Positions 33,641 to 45,169 of a stretch of DNA of 64,000 nucleotides are shown here, one piece after another. Source of the stretch: Odontocerum albicorne (Eukaryota; Arthropoda; Insecta; Trichoptera; Odontoceridae); assembly GCA_949825065.1 (NCBI GenBank), contig OX463842.1:33288727-33352726 (forward strand), read 5' to 3'. Under the pieces are notes generated by a model. It did no database searches. It was not told where the DNA came from and saw only the letters and a program-made list of their open reading frames with translations. Position numbers and translations under genes: made by a program. Position 1 is the first letter of the stretch. The number at the start of each line of letters is the position of its first letter.

Positions 33641-36399
33641 TCGCAACCTCAGTAACAAAACGTATTCAAATAGAAAAGTGATGAAATATTTCCTAGGAAG
33701 CACTTCCAAAAAGAACGAGAAAGAATATATTATTATTATGCTAGAGCGGTGCCGCACTGCGTGTGCCTCGGTGCATTGTACATTATGCGCATTCTTGTTC
33801 ATTTCAGACAGACACTGCAAGATCTGCTTTTCGGGATGTAATTCATGCGCGATATTTCTTTTATGAATTTATACTAAGTTAAAAAAAATAATAAAAAAAA
33901 AACATGGATAAAAAAATATTATTTTGATTGGTAAATATCGAAACTCAATGCGTTAAAAATTTGACTCGTAACGACCATGGCGTCGAAAAGCAAGTATAAT
34001 TCCTAACACTGAATGCTGATAATATATCTTGGCTTAAGAACTTGTGGGGATGGTTTTAGTACAGTTCTATTGAGTTGCTCCAGTCGCAGTGAGTAGCAAA
34101 CGATTTACATGATGAAAACCAGCCAACCTCTAATATGAGACGGCATCTCGGTCGGAAACACATTTCTACAAATTGACTGGTTAGAAGTTTTGGAAGAAAG
34201 AAGCAGAAATTATACTGCATATTCAAGGTAATCCCATTCTAACGAACGTTTGGAAGCATAACAATTTTTATAATTTGCGTTACAGAATAAACGAGTTCAA
34301 CAATCACTCTTATGTTACCAAAGATTTGTGAAAATCAATTGAATGAACTTAAAATGTGAAATAGTGTCGTTTTAGATATAATTAGGTCAATTTCACTGTT
34401 ATTTGCAAGAATGTTAGTAAGTAAAATCATAATTTAATCTGCTGCTCCGGCACCTGTCAGACCCCTAACCTAACCTTGCCTACTTAATGAAATGATTTGT
34501 TTCAATTTATCGAATTCGCATAAGATGAGAAGTTGTGTCCTGTCACATGCAATTGGCCCGTTCACTCCCACTGGAATGGAATATCAGGCATTCATTTAAT
34601 CTCCTAATTTAGCTTTATTGGATTCACAAATTGTTTTTTCCTGATAACTCCACTTTTAGTACACGGGGAGGCATAATCGTTGAAAGATAGGGGTGTGTAA
34701 AATATAAATGCAACATAATCATTTCAAAATGTTGCTGAGGTATTAACATAAAACACTTCAAATACCATACCTCAATCTCAAGAGTAGAAGTATTTTTTTA
34801 CTTTTAAGTATTCGAATTGTCTTAAACCAAATAACTGACTACGAGTTCTACAATATTTTATCTACACGTCATAGAGTCACAAGAGTAGAAGTATTTTAAC
34901 TGACTACGAGTTCTATGATATTTTGTCTACACGTCGTCGTAGAAAAGTTTATAGTTATAGAGGAACGGTATGCGAGAGATTTTTATTGAACTTAACAAAC
35001 GAAGGATGCTACTATAAATAATGGTAATGAGGGGTTTGAATATCTAATCCATTGATAAAATGACTTTTTCACAATTACTTCCCAACTGCAGAGATTTATA
35101 GGAGAATCATATGTAGTTGAAACAGTCAAAGGGGTCCCGATACTCAGCAATGAGGAAACGGCGAGAGAAGAAGAATATTATGTTGTTTTTGCAATTGTCC
35201 ATTGAACATTCGCGAAAGTATTCACCGCACGACACGGCGTTAGCAGCAACGCGTTGCTGTAATACGTCGGCATGCTCCATTTCAATTGTGTTGAACTATA
35301 TCCTGCCCCGTAATGTATGTTGTCTGCGTCGTGCCAGCGCTCATCCTCTGCAAAACTCAGAACAATGCCCTGACCGCTTCCTATGACTCGATAAACTCGA
35401 ACACTCTCTCTAGTATTGCCTCGAAATAGGGGGTAAAATGGAATTCTATAGAAAAAAACATGGAACTATTGTCGTATTCAGTGCTCGTAATATAATCCCC
35501 ATTTTAATTTCAACTATGTATAGTATATATAAAGCGATGATTCTAGATGTTTTTCTTTTTTGGATATAAAATTGATGAATTAGCATTTATTTAAGACCTA
35601 GTTCTTATTTTGGACCTTTTCAATATCATGACCGCTAATGTCTTTAGTGAAAAACCACAAAACGAATTCAAAGGTTTTTTCTAGCGTCATTAACACATAC
35701 CGTATTAAGCTTGAGTTTTTTAAACAAAATGCTCTAAATGCCATCTACTATAGGATGGAATTAAAAAAAAACTAAAGTTTACTTGATTGTGAAAAAAATT
35801 ATTTTCGTCGACTAACTGGGTTCCTGGCGTCTTGAAATATTGATTTGTCTAACTGTTTATGTACTCGTATTATCTTATAAAGCCGAATAAAGGTTGAGGA
35901 AATCATAGAAATACACAAATTCATAGAAAAAAAAATCACTTGTGCAGGATAAAAATACGTTTTGATAGTATTAGATTTTTTCAATTTAATTTCAGAACTA
36001 CGTGATATTTATTAACATCGTTAACTCGGTATATTATTGACTAGCTAATGTGTTTAATGAACAAGGTTCTTTGAGTTTTTTTATCATAACTACTATTGAT
36101 TATGTATTAACTTTCTTTGCAAATATCTCTGATTTGTTTGATTAGGTCTCAAATTGAGTAATATTGCAGTTTAATATAAGAAAACAGTTTTTTTGGTCTG
36201 TTTATATTCAACAGAAATAATGGTACAAATAAATACTATCACTATGTTTCAAAAGTTTTTGGCCTGAATAAGTTTGCACGTGCATGCGCATATATACCAG
36301 CCGACCACGCATACCGCATGTTTAGACGATGTAACAATCAAAATTTGATACCCCTACAGTGAAAGATTGAGCTTAACGATTGAAAATTACCTTCGTCAG
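33641..36399. other. no firm gene; CpG-rich block at 35117-35430
   Basis: A block of about 300 bp is rich in CpG (CGCACGACACGGCGTTAGCA, GCAACGCGTTGCTG) and carries an 89-codon plus frame (35117-35386) without a recognisable domain. It could be a host promoter or 5' exon. Bases 34780-34870 and 34879-34935 are a direct duplication sharing ACTGACTACGAGTTCTA and TCTACACGTC. A shorter GC-richer patch lies at 33745-33830. Confidence 0.4.
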
Positions 36400-37090
36400 G
36401 GCAGAACAGCAGAATCACTCACTCTAGAAACTGTTGCGTAAGTGCAAGAGCAAGTGTTACAAAATAGACGACTAAAATTTTAAAAATTACAGTCATTGTG
36501 GGGTTTTAGAAACCACAGTGTTTCGAATTCTATACGATCATTTTCTCATGTTAAGGTGAGCGCAAGATGGGTACCAAAACTCTGCTGTCCAAAGGTAACG
36601 ACATGTTGAATGTTGTAACGCAATTTGAATGAAAAATTAATAATTGTGTCAATTGTCACGGGGGATGGAACAATGGTTTTGTACCATGATCTTCTGCCTA
36701 AAAGATACTCGACGGAGTGGTACAGTCCAGGATCACAACGACACAAAAAAGGCCTAAGTGGCACAAGCCTACAAAATATGGCAACAATTTTTGGGATTAT
36801 TAGTTAATTGACTTTGCCGAAATACTACGGTTACTGACGAGTGTTACGCGTCATAAGTGTACAAATTAACGGATACTATAAAAATTACACGCCGAGAAAA
36901 ACTGTCACAAGGTGTGAGATTAATGAACGACAATGCGCTACTACATTTATGTTGCTGCAGAGGCTACTATTCCACACATTGTTTTCCAAGAATTGTATCA
37001 CCGATCCTATAGTCCCGATTTGGCCCGATTGGCTCCTATGTTTTCAAAACTTAATAAATCCATTTTGCGTGAAAAAAATTAAGGTGACAA
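36370..37090 (+). pseudogene. decayed mariner transposase
   Basis: Reading across frames, the plus strand carries a mariner transposase in order. It has a linker segment (VLQNRRLKF), SVSNSIRSFSHVKVSARWVP (second helix-turn-helix end and WVP motif), IVTGDGTMVLYHD (first catalytic region, with Gly for the usual Glu after Asp) and STEWYSPGS. After these come QNMATIFGI and a final YSPDLARLAPMF block near 37010-37045. The second Asp motif reads LMNDNALLHL, still with Asp. Stops and frameshifts occur throughout. Terminal repeats were not identified. Confidence 0.72.
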
Positions 37091-37130
37091 AGAAATTATC
37101 TTCGCAGTGTTAGCATTATAACAAAAACCC

Positions 37131-37195
37131 GAGCGCCTTTGAGGAAAGTCTTCTCTCTAAACGGCGCTATGTAAATTGTCCTTGTATTATTTTTT
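37131..37195 (+). repeat. interspersed repeat fragment
   Basis: GAGCGCCTTTGAGGAAAGTC and CTCTCTAAACGGCGCTATGT match 14935-15005 (same strand) and 51036-51085 (inverted). Element type unknown. Confidence 0.6.
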
Positions 37196-37810
37196 TTTAA
37201 TTTTCAGAATATATTTCAGTGGTTGAAAAATTTATTCATGCTTTACTAAAATCCATTATTACTGAAAAAATAATTCATGTCGACAAAATGTATTCAACTG
37301 CAGTTTGACTGTATTGAAAAAAAAATTCATTCATCTCTGTCATCAACTGTTTAACATCCCTTGGCCTGACACTTGTACACCTTACTACGTACATATCTTC
37401 ATAATTAATTGTGTGTTAAATTTTACCTTATTTTCTTCATTTATTATTTAACGCAAAAAATATATGTAAAAATTACACGTTATCGACTTGGCGTTACACC
37501 TTATAACTTTATTTATTTCTGCAAATGACCAAAACACAGCTTACGTAATATAAAAGCCATAATAAATCATACGTAATACTCAAGGACTATACACATATAT
37601 ACAGTGTATAAACTTTGCATCAATTTGCCTAATTACACTATTCACTTTACAGCTCTTCTGTTTACTTTGTTTCGAGAATACAAAACATTACACATCATGA
37701 AATACCTCACTAACTATGTCATCAGAGAATTTATATTTGTACTTATGAAATTCTAATTCAAGAAAAATAATTTTTACTTAGATATTATAGAAAATATTGA
37801 AGGAATATAA

Positions 37811-38089
37811 GTGTATGAGTATGAGTATGGTGTTGAATGTAAACTAATACCTGGTATTGTGTCATTATACGCTGAAATTAGAGCATATATTAGAGTGAAT
37901 GGTACCTTGACTGAATGTTTTAATATTGTAAAGCAAGGATGCGTTATGTCACCCTGGTTGTTCAATATTTATATTGATTCATGTGTGAAGGAACTACAGA
38001 GTTCAATTGGTGGTATACAAATGTCAAATAGGAACATATACGGATTGCTGTATGCCGATGACATTGTAGTTTTTTTTGTTGTAACCTGA
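37811..38089 (+). pseudogene. non-LTR retrotransposon reverse transcriptase fragment
   Basis: The 92-codon frame holds the heart of a LINE-type reverse transcriptase. It has SLYAEIRAYIRVNGTLTE, then VKQGCVMSPWLFNIYIDSCV (motif with QGCxxSPxLFNxY, fingers/palm) and YGLLYADDIVV with the YADD catalytic pair. It reads in one frame without stops but covers only about 90 of several hundred residues. Upstream and downstream sequence is not recognisably LINE. It probably comes from the same family as the C-terminal tails elsewhere in the window, since all are arthropod LINEs of this type, but no overlap proves it. Confidence 0.82.
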
Positions 38090-39044
38090 GTAAGTCATCA
38101 TGCGTAAACAACAGAAATAAATATGGAGATTAGGTAACACCGTATGTTTTCTTTAATTAGAAAATTGCAGCTGGACAATTGAGAAATCTGGAGATGAAAA
38201 AAAGCGTTATATTAAGTGTCAACATTATAAACAATCAAGTTAATTTCAATAATAGTCCTCTGCTAAATATATTTCCCGTTGAAACCGGAAGTAAACTCAC
38301 ATAAAATAATGTTGTTTAATGAATAAAAAATAAGTGTTTTATTTATTTTATTAAAAAAATATATATATGACACCACTAAGTGAAACAAACGTATTTTCTA
38401 AGATTCAAGAAATAAGAAAATTTTCTTTACGATTCTCGTGTACTTTTTATTCTGATTACCGTGTTTTTTTTATCTTACGTTGTTCAAATAGGGTATGTAA
38501 GACTGTTGTTTTGTTCAATAAGTGAATTAATCTAAGCAACATTGTTTATCGAAGGTGTCACTCCGCTAGTGGGGTGTGAGTCTTAACGAGTGAGGTCACG
38601 GCAGCGTCAGGAATTTATGTCGTAATCGGGTGATGGTTGGCGCCTGACCGGTCAAAATAATCAATCTTAAATCAGCTCCGGCAGCCTTGGCATCTATCAG
38701 AGACCATTCTTGGTCTGATCGCCACGCCAGCTCTTGCACTGCAGATGTCAGGATCTTGTCTATTTATATTTATTCTAAACATCTCAGTTTCCATTGTGTT
38801 TTGCTGATGGTGATATTTTTATTTGATGATGTAACCATACTTACGAATACATGAAGTATGTTATTTAGAATATTTAGATCACCATTGATAGTATTCCACC
38901 GGCAATCCAGTGAGTAAGAAACATGAGGAAATTATTTGATTGTCAATAAAGGGTTGCGATTAATGTGCGATAGTATTATTTGATAAATACTATTCTGAAA
39001 TGTAATCTTAAATTCATTTTATTTTCTTAGTGCGTGAAAAAAAA
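38090..39044. other. no gene; GC-richer block at 38540-38765
   Basis: Most is AT-rich. The block GGTGTCACTCCGCTAGTGGG to GCACTGCAGATGTCAGG stands out in composition and may be part of a retroelement UTR, but I cannot name it. Confidence 0.4.
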
Positions 39045-39405
39045 ATGTAGAGCTTCAAAAAAGCGTAAAGACATCAAATATGATAGAATGAATATAAAGT
39101 AGAATGAAGAAAGGAGCGTTAAGATTGTTTGGACGTGTGGGGAGTATGAATGATGATATAATTATTAAGCGATTATACAAGTCAGAGGGGTAAAATGTGT
39201 ATAGAAGAGTTGAGCGAGGAAAACGTGGCTGGATCAAGCAGACCAGATTTTGAAAGACTGTAAAGTGAGAAATATCAATAATAGAAAATTGTGCATGACG
39301 AGATGTGTCAATATTGAGGAGGTGAAAGCTGTGTGCTTGATAGAAAATATTTTAGATCTATTCTTTCTGCCTACTTCGCAAGGGACACGGTGTGATAATA
39401 TGTAT
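39045..39405 (+). pseudogene. non-LTR retrotransposon C-terminal fragment
   Basis: The plus strand encodes RLFGRVGSMND-like, RRVERGKRGWIKQTRF and NRKLCMTRCVNIEEVK segments, the same order as in the other tails. It ends with CTGCCTACTTCGCAAGGGAC then ACGGTGTGATAATATG. Frames are broken. Confidence 0.7.
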
Positions 39406-39544
39406 GTAAATAAATTATATTTTAATCTTACTAATGCCAATGATGGCATACATTTACATATTGGAATATCCATTTTCACTTATGATCACATTGTTCACTA
39501 AATTTTCATTTAGGAATGTACCGTTAACTCCCCGATTACATAAT

Positions 39545-39745
39545 TTATCTTTTAAGTTCTAATCGTCCGCACTTGGCAATTATGCACACATATCGCATAA
39601 GTGGTACTCCCTTACTGTGGGGCTCCATATCAACCCATGCAACATATTTTCGATAAATATCCAGATCACTCAACGACCCAACAGCAACTAGTGTTATCGG
39701 TGAGGCTCTGTAATACTTACTACCAATGAATGCCCTGAAGGGCAT
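39545..39745 (+). pseudogene. non-LTR retrotransposon fragment with CGAP motif
   Basis: CGAPYQPMQHIFDKYPDH on the plus strand matches CDCGAPHQTMLHVVEEC of the fragment at 26570-26905. A perfect 14-bp inverted repeat with a 4-nt loop (39722-39735 and 39740-39753, ACCAATGAATGCCC) overlaps its end. Confidence 0.55.
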
Positions 39746-39960
39746 TCATTGGTGCTATTACAGAGGTAATGCCACTATTGGTATTACATACCGTTTTACC
39801 AAGTATGAAACGCAAATATATTTTTTAATCGAACAATTTATGATTATCGCTCAAGTTACTTCAATTGAGTATATTATTTTGTGTCACCTCTCAAAAAGGG
39901 TCACAATACATCAAGAAATCTTTTTTGTGTTATGTTGTAAAACACTTTCATTTTTCACAG

Positions 39961-40155
39961 TACAACTTGTCAGATTTATTGCCATCTGGTAATCTCTTCC
40001 AACCATCCATATGTTAAAGAGGTTTCAAGTGAAAACGGCAACCCGTTTTACAATGAACTGGGGTCAAGAATTCTAAAAAATGAAGGGTTCCAGGTTTGAA
40101 CCAGTATGCCCCGGGTATGAAGGCAGACATTTTACCAACTAGAACACAGAGGTAT
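39961..40155 (-). mobile_element. tRNA-derived SINE copy
   Basis: Tail (ACAACTTGTCAGATTTATTG), GGTAATCTCTTCCAACCA, GTGAAAACGG body, B-box GGTTTGAACC and head AGACATTTTACCAACTAGAA then CACAGAGG. A short duplication lies in the body. Confidence 0.78.
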
Positions 40156-40650
40156 CTTACTTAATAACACTTTCATTCTTAAGTTCGTTTACAAGAACTA
40201 AACTAAAGTCAACATATAAAACGCATATTTGTAGTATTAATTTTACAGCTAACGATTCTCGGTGGAATTCTTAGCATTTTGAATACATCTAAAACTAACT
40301 TTCGCTTGACTCCGTTTCCGCAATCCATCATTCTTGGCCCCCATTTCTGATTGAACTTTTTTGTGTATGGAATTTTCATTGATTCATTTTATGAAATTAA
40401 CCATATCGCAAGCTTCGATGGCAATATAAACATTGCGTGTTTGAATGTTTTTTTTTTCCTTTCTTGGCAGGGTTTTCAATGAACCATTTCGGTCATAATA
40501 TTTTAATATCGATCAGGTTATGGTGTTCATGTATTAACCTCATAAATTTTCTTACATACTTGCCATTTCGAAAAGTAAATAAATGACTTATAGAAATCTT
40601 AACTATAAATCAAAGTATATTATATAATATTTCAGCAGAACTGATCATTA

Positions 40651-40729
40651 AGTGACGTTCCCAGTTCATAAATAGTGATTTCCCGTTATCAAATAAGTGA
40701 TTTCCCAGTTCATAAATAAGTGATTTCTC
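40651..40729. repeat. short tandem repeat, about 23-bp unit
   Basis: Three to four imperfect copies of AGTGATTTCCCAGTTCATAA occur in tandem. Confidence 0.75.
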
Positions 40730-40799
40730 TTACAATCAATTAGGAAGATGTAATAAAGGCATGAAGGGAAATCAGAAAAATTATTATATTTAAAAAAAA

Positions 40800-40876
40800 T
40801 ATTACCAGCAAGAATCGAACCCGCAACCTCCGAGTCGGAAAACAAGCATCTTACTGCCCAGGCTACAGAAGTCATA
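40800..40876 (-). mobile_element. tRNA-derived SINE head
   Basis: AAGAATCGAACCCGCAACCT (B-box) and CAAGCATCTTACTGCCCAGG with CTACAGAAGTCAT (A-box side) give the tRNA-like half only. Confidence 0.75.
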
Positions 40877-41014
40877 ATTATTACAAGTTCATTAAAATCA
40901 TCAAATAGTAGAAAGAGGGGATTCGATTATTTTAATGAATATGATATTAACCGTATTTTGAACACTCCACTATCCGAGAAAGTATACTTAAGAAAACTTA
41001 TGGTTATTTTTATT

Positions 41015-41349
41015 GATATTAGTCCGCATGCTTGAATAAATATCACCAAAGTGTATGAACGTCATTAGAAAACCCAAGAAGCAGATTGAGTGAACAAACG
41101 AACGGAGAACATGTGCCAGCAAATACTGGATTCAATTGGGCCGATTCAAATCTGTGGCGTCTAACGACCAACGTGATATCAGTCCGATATCAGTTCGCAT
41201 GCTTGAATATAGATCATCAAAGCGTACGAACGCCAGTAGAAAAGCCAAGAAGCAGATCAAGTAAACGAAGGGAAAAATGTGCCAGCAAATACTCTAGCTT
41301 AATTGGGCCGATTCAAGTATGTTATGTACCGTCTAATGACCAACGTGCC
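41015..41349. repeat. 171-bp tandem duplication
   Basis: GATATTAGTCCGCATGCTTG at 41015 recurs as GATATCAGTTCGCATGCTTG at 41186. Similarity continues through AAGAAGCAGAT, GTGCCAGCAAATACT and TTGGGCCGATTCAA to ACCAACGTG. It could be a satellite unit or a local duplication. The 91-codon plus frame here is a by-product. Confidence 0.85.
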
Positions 41350-42940
41350 GTAGGCCCATAACTTTGACATGGAAAGTGAAGGTGTTAAAATAAATACCGT
41401 AAAGAATTATTTATTATATTTTCCAAAAGTTTTTTATTTATTTTGTTGATGTACGAGTACACGATGTTGTTGTTTCCCAACTATGTACTATTAAGTTACT
41501 TCATTGTTTTAGCAATTTAGAGGAGTATTTTATTTTATTTGGATAATGTACATTTTAACTTTATGATTTCTATATTCTACTATATTTAACTAAAATTGTT
41601 TTATTTAACGTTTCTGTAAAATTGAGTTACATGAAAGCAACGGAAAGGTGGTTTGGACACATGTGATAAAGAGCGATGAAAAAATTGCCTAGTAAAATTA
41701 TTTTCTGAAGTTCATTGTGAAGGTACGTGAGAGCGAACCCCAGGAAAAGTTTAAGACAATGTTGTTTAGTTACATTAAAAAACACAGTTTTAAAAAATGT
41801 CTGCTATCTGTATTCCAAAGAATTACAATATAAATTAGGTTTTAATAATGACCTTAGTTAGAAAGGTTCTTTTCTGATGATTTTAATGACTTACTCGTAT
41901 ATTATATTTAGATATAATACGAGTATTTCCAAACGACAATATATTCCAAAAAATATTCCTGAATCTTCTTTCAAATAAATTTGTTTGAAATCATGAAAAT
42001 CTAATTGATATTGACACAAATATTATACGAGTAAATAAAAATAATTAATTTGATTGTACTATTTGTTAATTCTCTCAGGTTTAATGTTGAACGTGTATCC
42101 TATTTTGTGGAATTTTAACGCCGCAATTAAGTTTTGTTTCCTGCCAACGCTTTTGATTATTTCTTTGATTTGTCATGCATACTTTATTAATGTATAAAAT
42201 ACAAAGAAATATTATAAAGTAAAGACATTATTTTTGTTCACAGAAAAAAATTCTATGGACGCGAAGCATAAACCAATAAAACAATTATTTTGTAACGTGC
42301 ATGCATGCGTGTCATCCAATAATTTAAGTTATTTTAGTTGCTTTTCTATGCCGATCTTTTCACTTTTTTTATTTGGTTCTTTGCCATAAGATCAACACGT
42401 GTTTTAATTCTGGTTTTTTAAGACCTGTTTTCAAATATTAGATCCAACCTTGAAAATTATATTAAATTATTTAACGTAGCATGTTTATATGTTTTGTATA
42501 ACCGATTAAATAATTGTTTTATTGCTTAAAAATTGATTCATTTTTCATTACGTTCTACTGGAAATTTATATATAGACTTCGATACTTAGATTTATTACCG
42601 TATAGATTTTTCCATTCAAATATGTTTTATTATATGATACGCCATTTAATCTTATAAACAAAGCACAAATTTGATAGAGTACAATGTTTGAAATAGCTGA
42701 TACGTCATTTTCTGTTTGAAAAGCAACCTTTTCGATTATACCAGTCTCATCGTTTTTTTCCCTTATCCAGCAATTTGTCTTCTGTTTTAGGCCTTGCGGC
42801 ACTAAGACATATTCGCCTCATATTTATGATGGATTCTATTAACACTGGATGTCAAAAATGGTGTCAACACCATATTTCTTTGCATACAAGAACCTTTGTA
42901 TCAGTCAAAGTCCGAAGCGCGGTTGTGAGCAAGCTTAGAT
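41350..42940. other. AT-rich, no gene; weak LINE trace
   Basis: Bases 41630-41760 encode ERWFGHM, then a decayed stretch resembling the RWxGHVxR segment of LINE tails; this is weak. The rest is AT-rich, with three TACGAGTA motifs near 41890-42030. Confidence 0.4.
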
Positions 42941-43300
42941 TTTCTCTCTCGTTGTTGCTCTGGGCCATTTTCCAAGAGAAATGTAGAATTTGTTAGCGCA
43001 CCTACAACTTGCCAGTAGGAACGCGATCTATGGTTGATGCAAAACTTAATACTCAAAAGCAATAAGATAAAATCACATTTTCAATCGTCGAAACTGTTTT
43101 TTTTCTGGATTGTGTTATTTTCAGTTTATCAATTCTACACCTGAATTATTCAAGTTTTTAAACAAAAACACATGTGGGAATCCGGAAAGCGTAAAAAGAT
43201 TCATTATTGAATTGAGAATCGAGTGGCTTTCAATTGAGTGTCGACGTTTTTTGCAAAGCAATTTAAGTTTTATTGACTAAACTGTTGAGGTCAAAATCAA
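42941..43300 (-). repeat. interspersed repeat, copy A (pair with 48861-49220)
   Basis: About 350 bp shared with 48861-49220: GAAATGTAGAA, AGCAATAAGATAAAATCACA, ATCAATTCTACAC and GGGAATCCGGAAAGCGTAAA blocks. On the minus strand both copies run from a UTR-like stretch into an ATG. In this copy the frame continues ATGGCCCAGAGCAACAACGA for some 40 codons. This may be the 5' end of a transposon, family not recognised. Confidence 0.75.
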
Positions 43301-44368
43301 TCAAGTGCCAGTATTTTTTAGTAGTGCCTGAGAGTATCTATCTCCGTTTTCATGCTTTTCTGTATACCAACCTGTTTTTTTCGTGAAATAGGAAATTGTT
43401 TCGTGTACATATTAAAAAGCTTTAGTGTCTTACTCGATTAGTATACATTTCAATATACTCGTAGCTTTATTACACATTTTAAGTACAGAACTTAATTATT
43501 CCGTGTTGAAATGTATCCGCTTCAAAAGTGTCTCGCTTTTGTAAAAGTATTCCTGGAAAAAGTTCTCAGTGTTTTGAACTTCCAACAGTCAATTATTTAT
43601 TTCAAGGTCATTATCAAGGTTCGTTCGTCTCAGTAATTTAAGCATATTCCGCGTAATAGTCCTCTGCATTGTGATGTCTCTATTTCTTGATTTTACTTTA
43701 ATAAGTTATTTTGTTTTCAAGAGATGTTCAAGAACTTTTGTCTTGATATCTGAGTTCGTTTTGAGATTTTTTAAACATAAGACACGCAGAAATATGATAG
43801 ACAACTAGTTCTTGAATTGCAATTTAAAGCTGCTGTGAGGTTGTTTTCGAATTCAAGCCATATTAACTGATGGCATGACAGAAGTAAGAAAAAAATTGAA
43901 ATAATATATTTGAATATTTAAAGGGATACCTGGAATTAAATAATAACACTAAAACTTAAAATGTCAAAATGATTGATGTTGTTGACACGCCAATCATTTT
44001 GCTATCAAAATAAAAGGACCTTATATGAAGCTTAACGTTGATGTTTTGTTATTCGACCTTAAATATATGATATAAGTTAAGGTTTCGAAATATATTTAAC
44101 CCAATATTCTCATCAGTTAAAGAGAGCCAATCCTTTTAACGACCTGTAAAATTTCTTATACAACGGGGTTAGTAAAAGCTTTTCTCACATTTGCATTTAA
44201 ACAAAAGGATTTTATTGTCAATTCGTATACCCCCATCACCATTTAATATTGTATGTTTAGGGGCAGTGTGTTTTTATTGGACAACATCAAAGCGTATGTA
44301 TATTCTTTTAAACAATTCTTTACTTTCTGATATTGATACTGATGCCCTCATGTCAATGATTCTTGATG
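43301..44368. other. AT-rich, no gene seen
   Basis: Contains a perfect 11-bp inverted repeat CAAAATGATTG at 43966-43976 and 43992-44002. Otherwise nothing recognised. Confidence 0.5.
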
Positions 44369-44552
44369 CCCTCCGTGGCCTAGCAGATAAATGCTTAACT
44401 TCCAACCTGGGGGTTGTGGATGTGGTGGCTCTGTAGGACCCATTTTTTAAAAGTGCTGTTTGGTTTTCACTTAAGACCTCTTAAACATCTTACTGATTGT
44501 TTGGAAGAGGTTGCTACATGAATAAACGATTTATCCACCAGGTTATATTGTT
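44369..44552 (+). mobile_element. tRNA-derived SINE copy
   Basis: Head CCCTCCGTGGCCTAGCAGAT, degenerate B-box (GGGGGTTGTGGATG), GACCCATTTTTTAAAAGTGC body, TTCACTTAAGACCTCTTAAA, TGGAAGAGGTTGCTACATG and the final CCACCAGGTTATATTGT. Confidence 0.82.
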
Positions 44553-45169
44553 TAAAACAAAAGCAATTCAAAATATCTCACGTATGATTTTACCATAACA
44601 TTAAAATTTTAGATAATAACACTTGCAAAACATTCAAATATGCGTTCTAAGATTACATGCATTTCATTCAATTTATTTATTTGATTTTAAATATTCTTTT
44701 TCGCGTTAATATGTCAAATTTTCTGTAAAAATTATTTGAAAATATATGTTATCAAAGTGAATACATATTATGCTGATATTTAGATATTCAATAAGGGTGT
44801 GCGTTTATTATAAAAAACTGTAATAGTATGAAGTTTTCGAAAAGAACACACGCATAGATTAGAGCTTTAATTAATCTTCCCCAGATTAGCTCGATTCTTG
44901 TGAGAATATTAAGTCATGAATTTTCCAGTCCAGTTATTGAATATTTTTCCTTCAAGAAAAGTTGCGATTTTTAAAGTATATGAATATTTAAAAATCCTGA
45001 ACTGGTTTTAATTTTTTTATTAAAAAAAACGATTTTTTTAAATCTGAATAAATTTGACAAAGAAATTTGCGAGTTTCGAGAGGTTATGGCATGCTTACGA
45101 GCCGGAGCGTCATGAAACTAAATGAAATTTGTTATTGAAAAAAAATGGGATTTTTCTTGACTAGTTATA
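44553..45169. other. AT-rich, no gene seen
   Basis: No coding sequence or repeat recognised. Confidence 0.5.
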
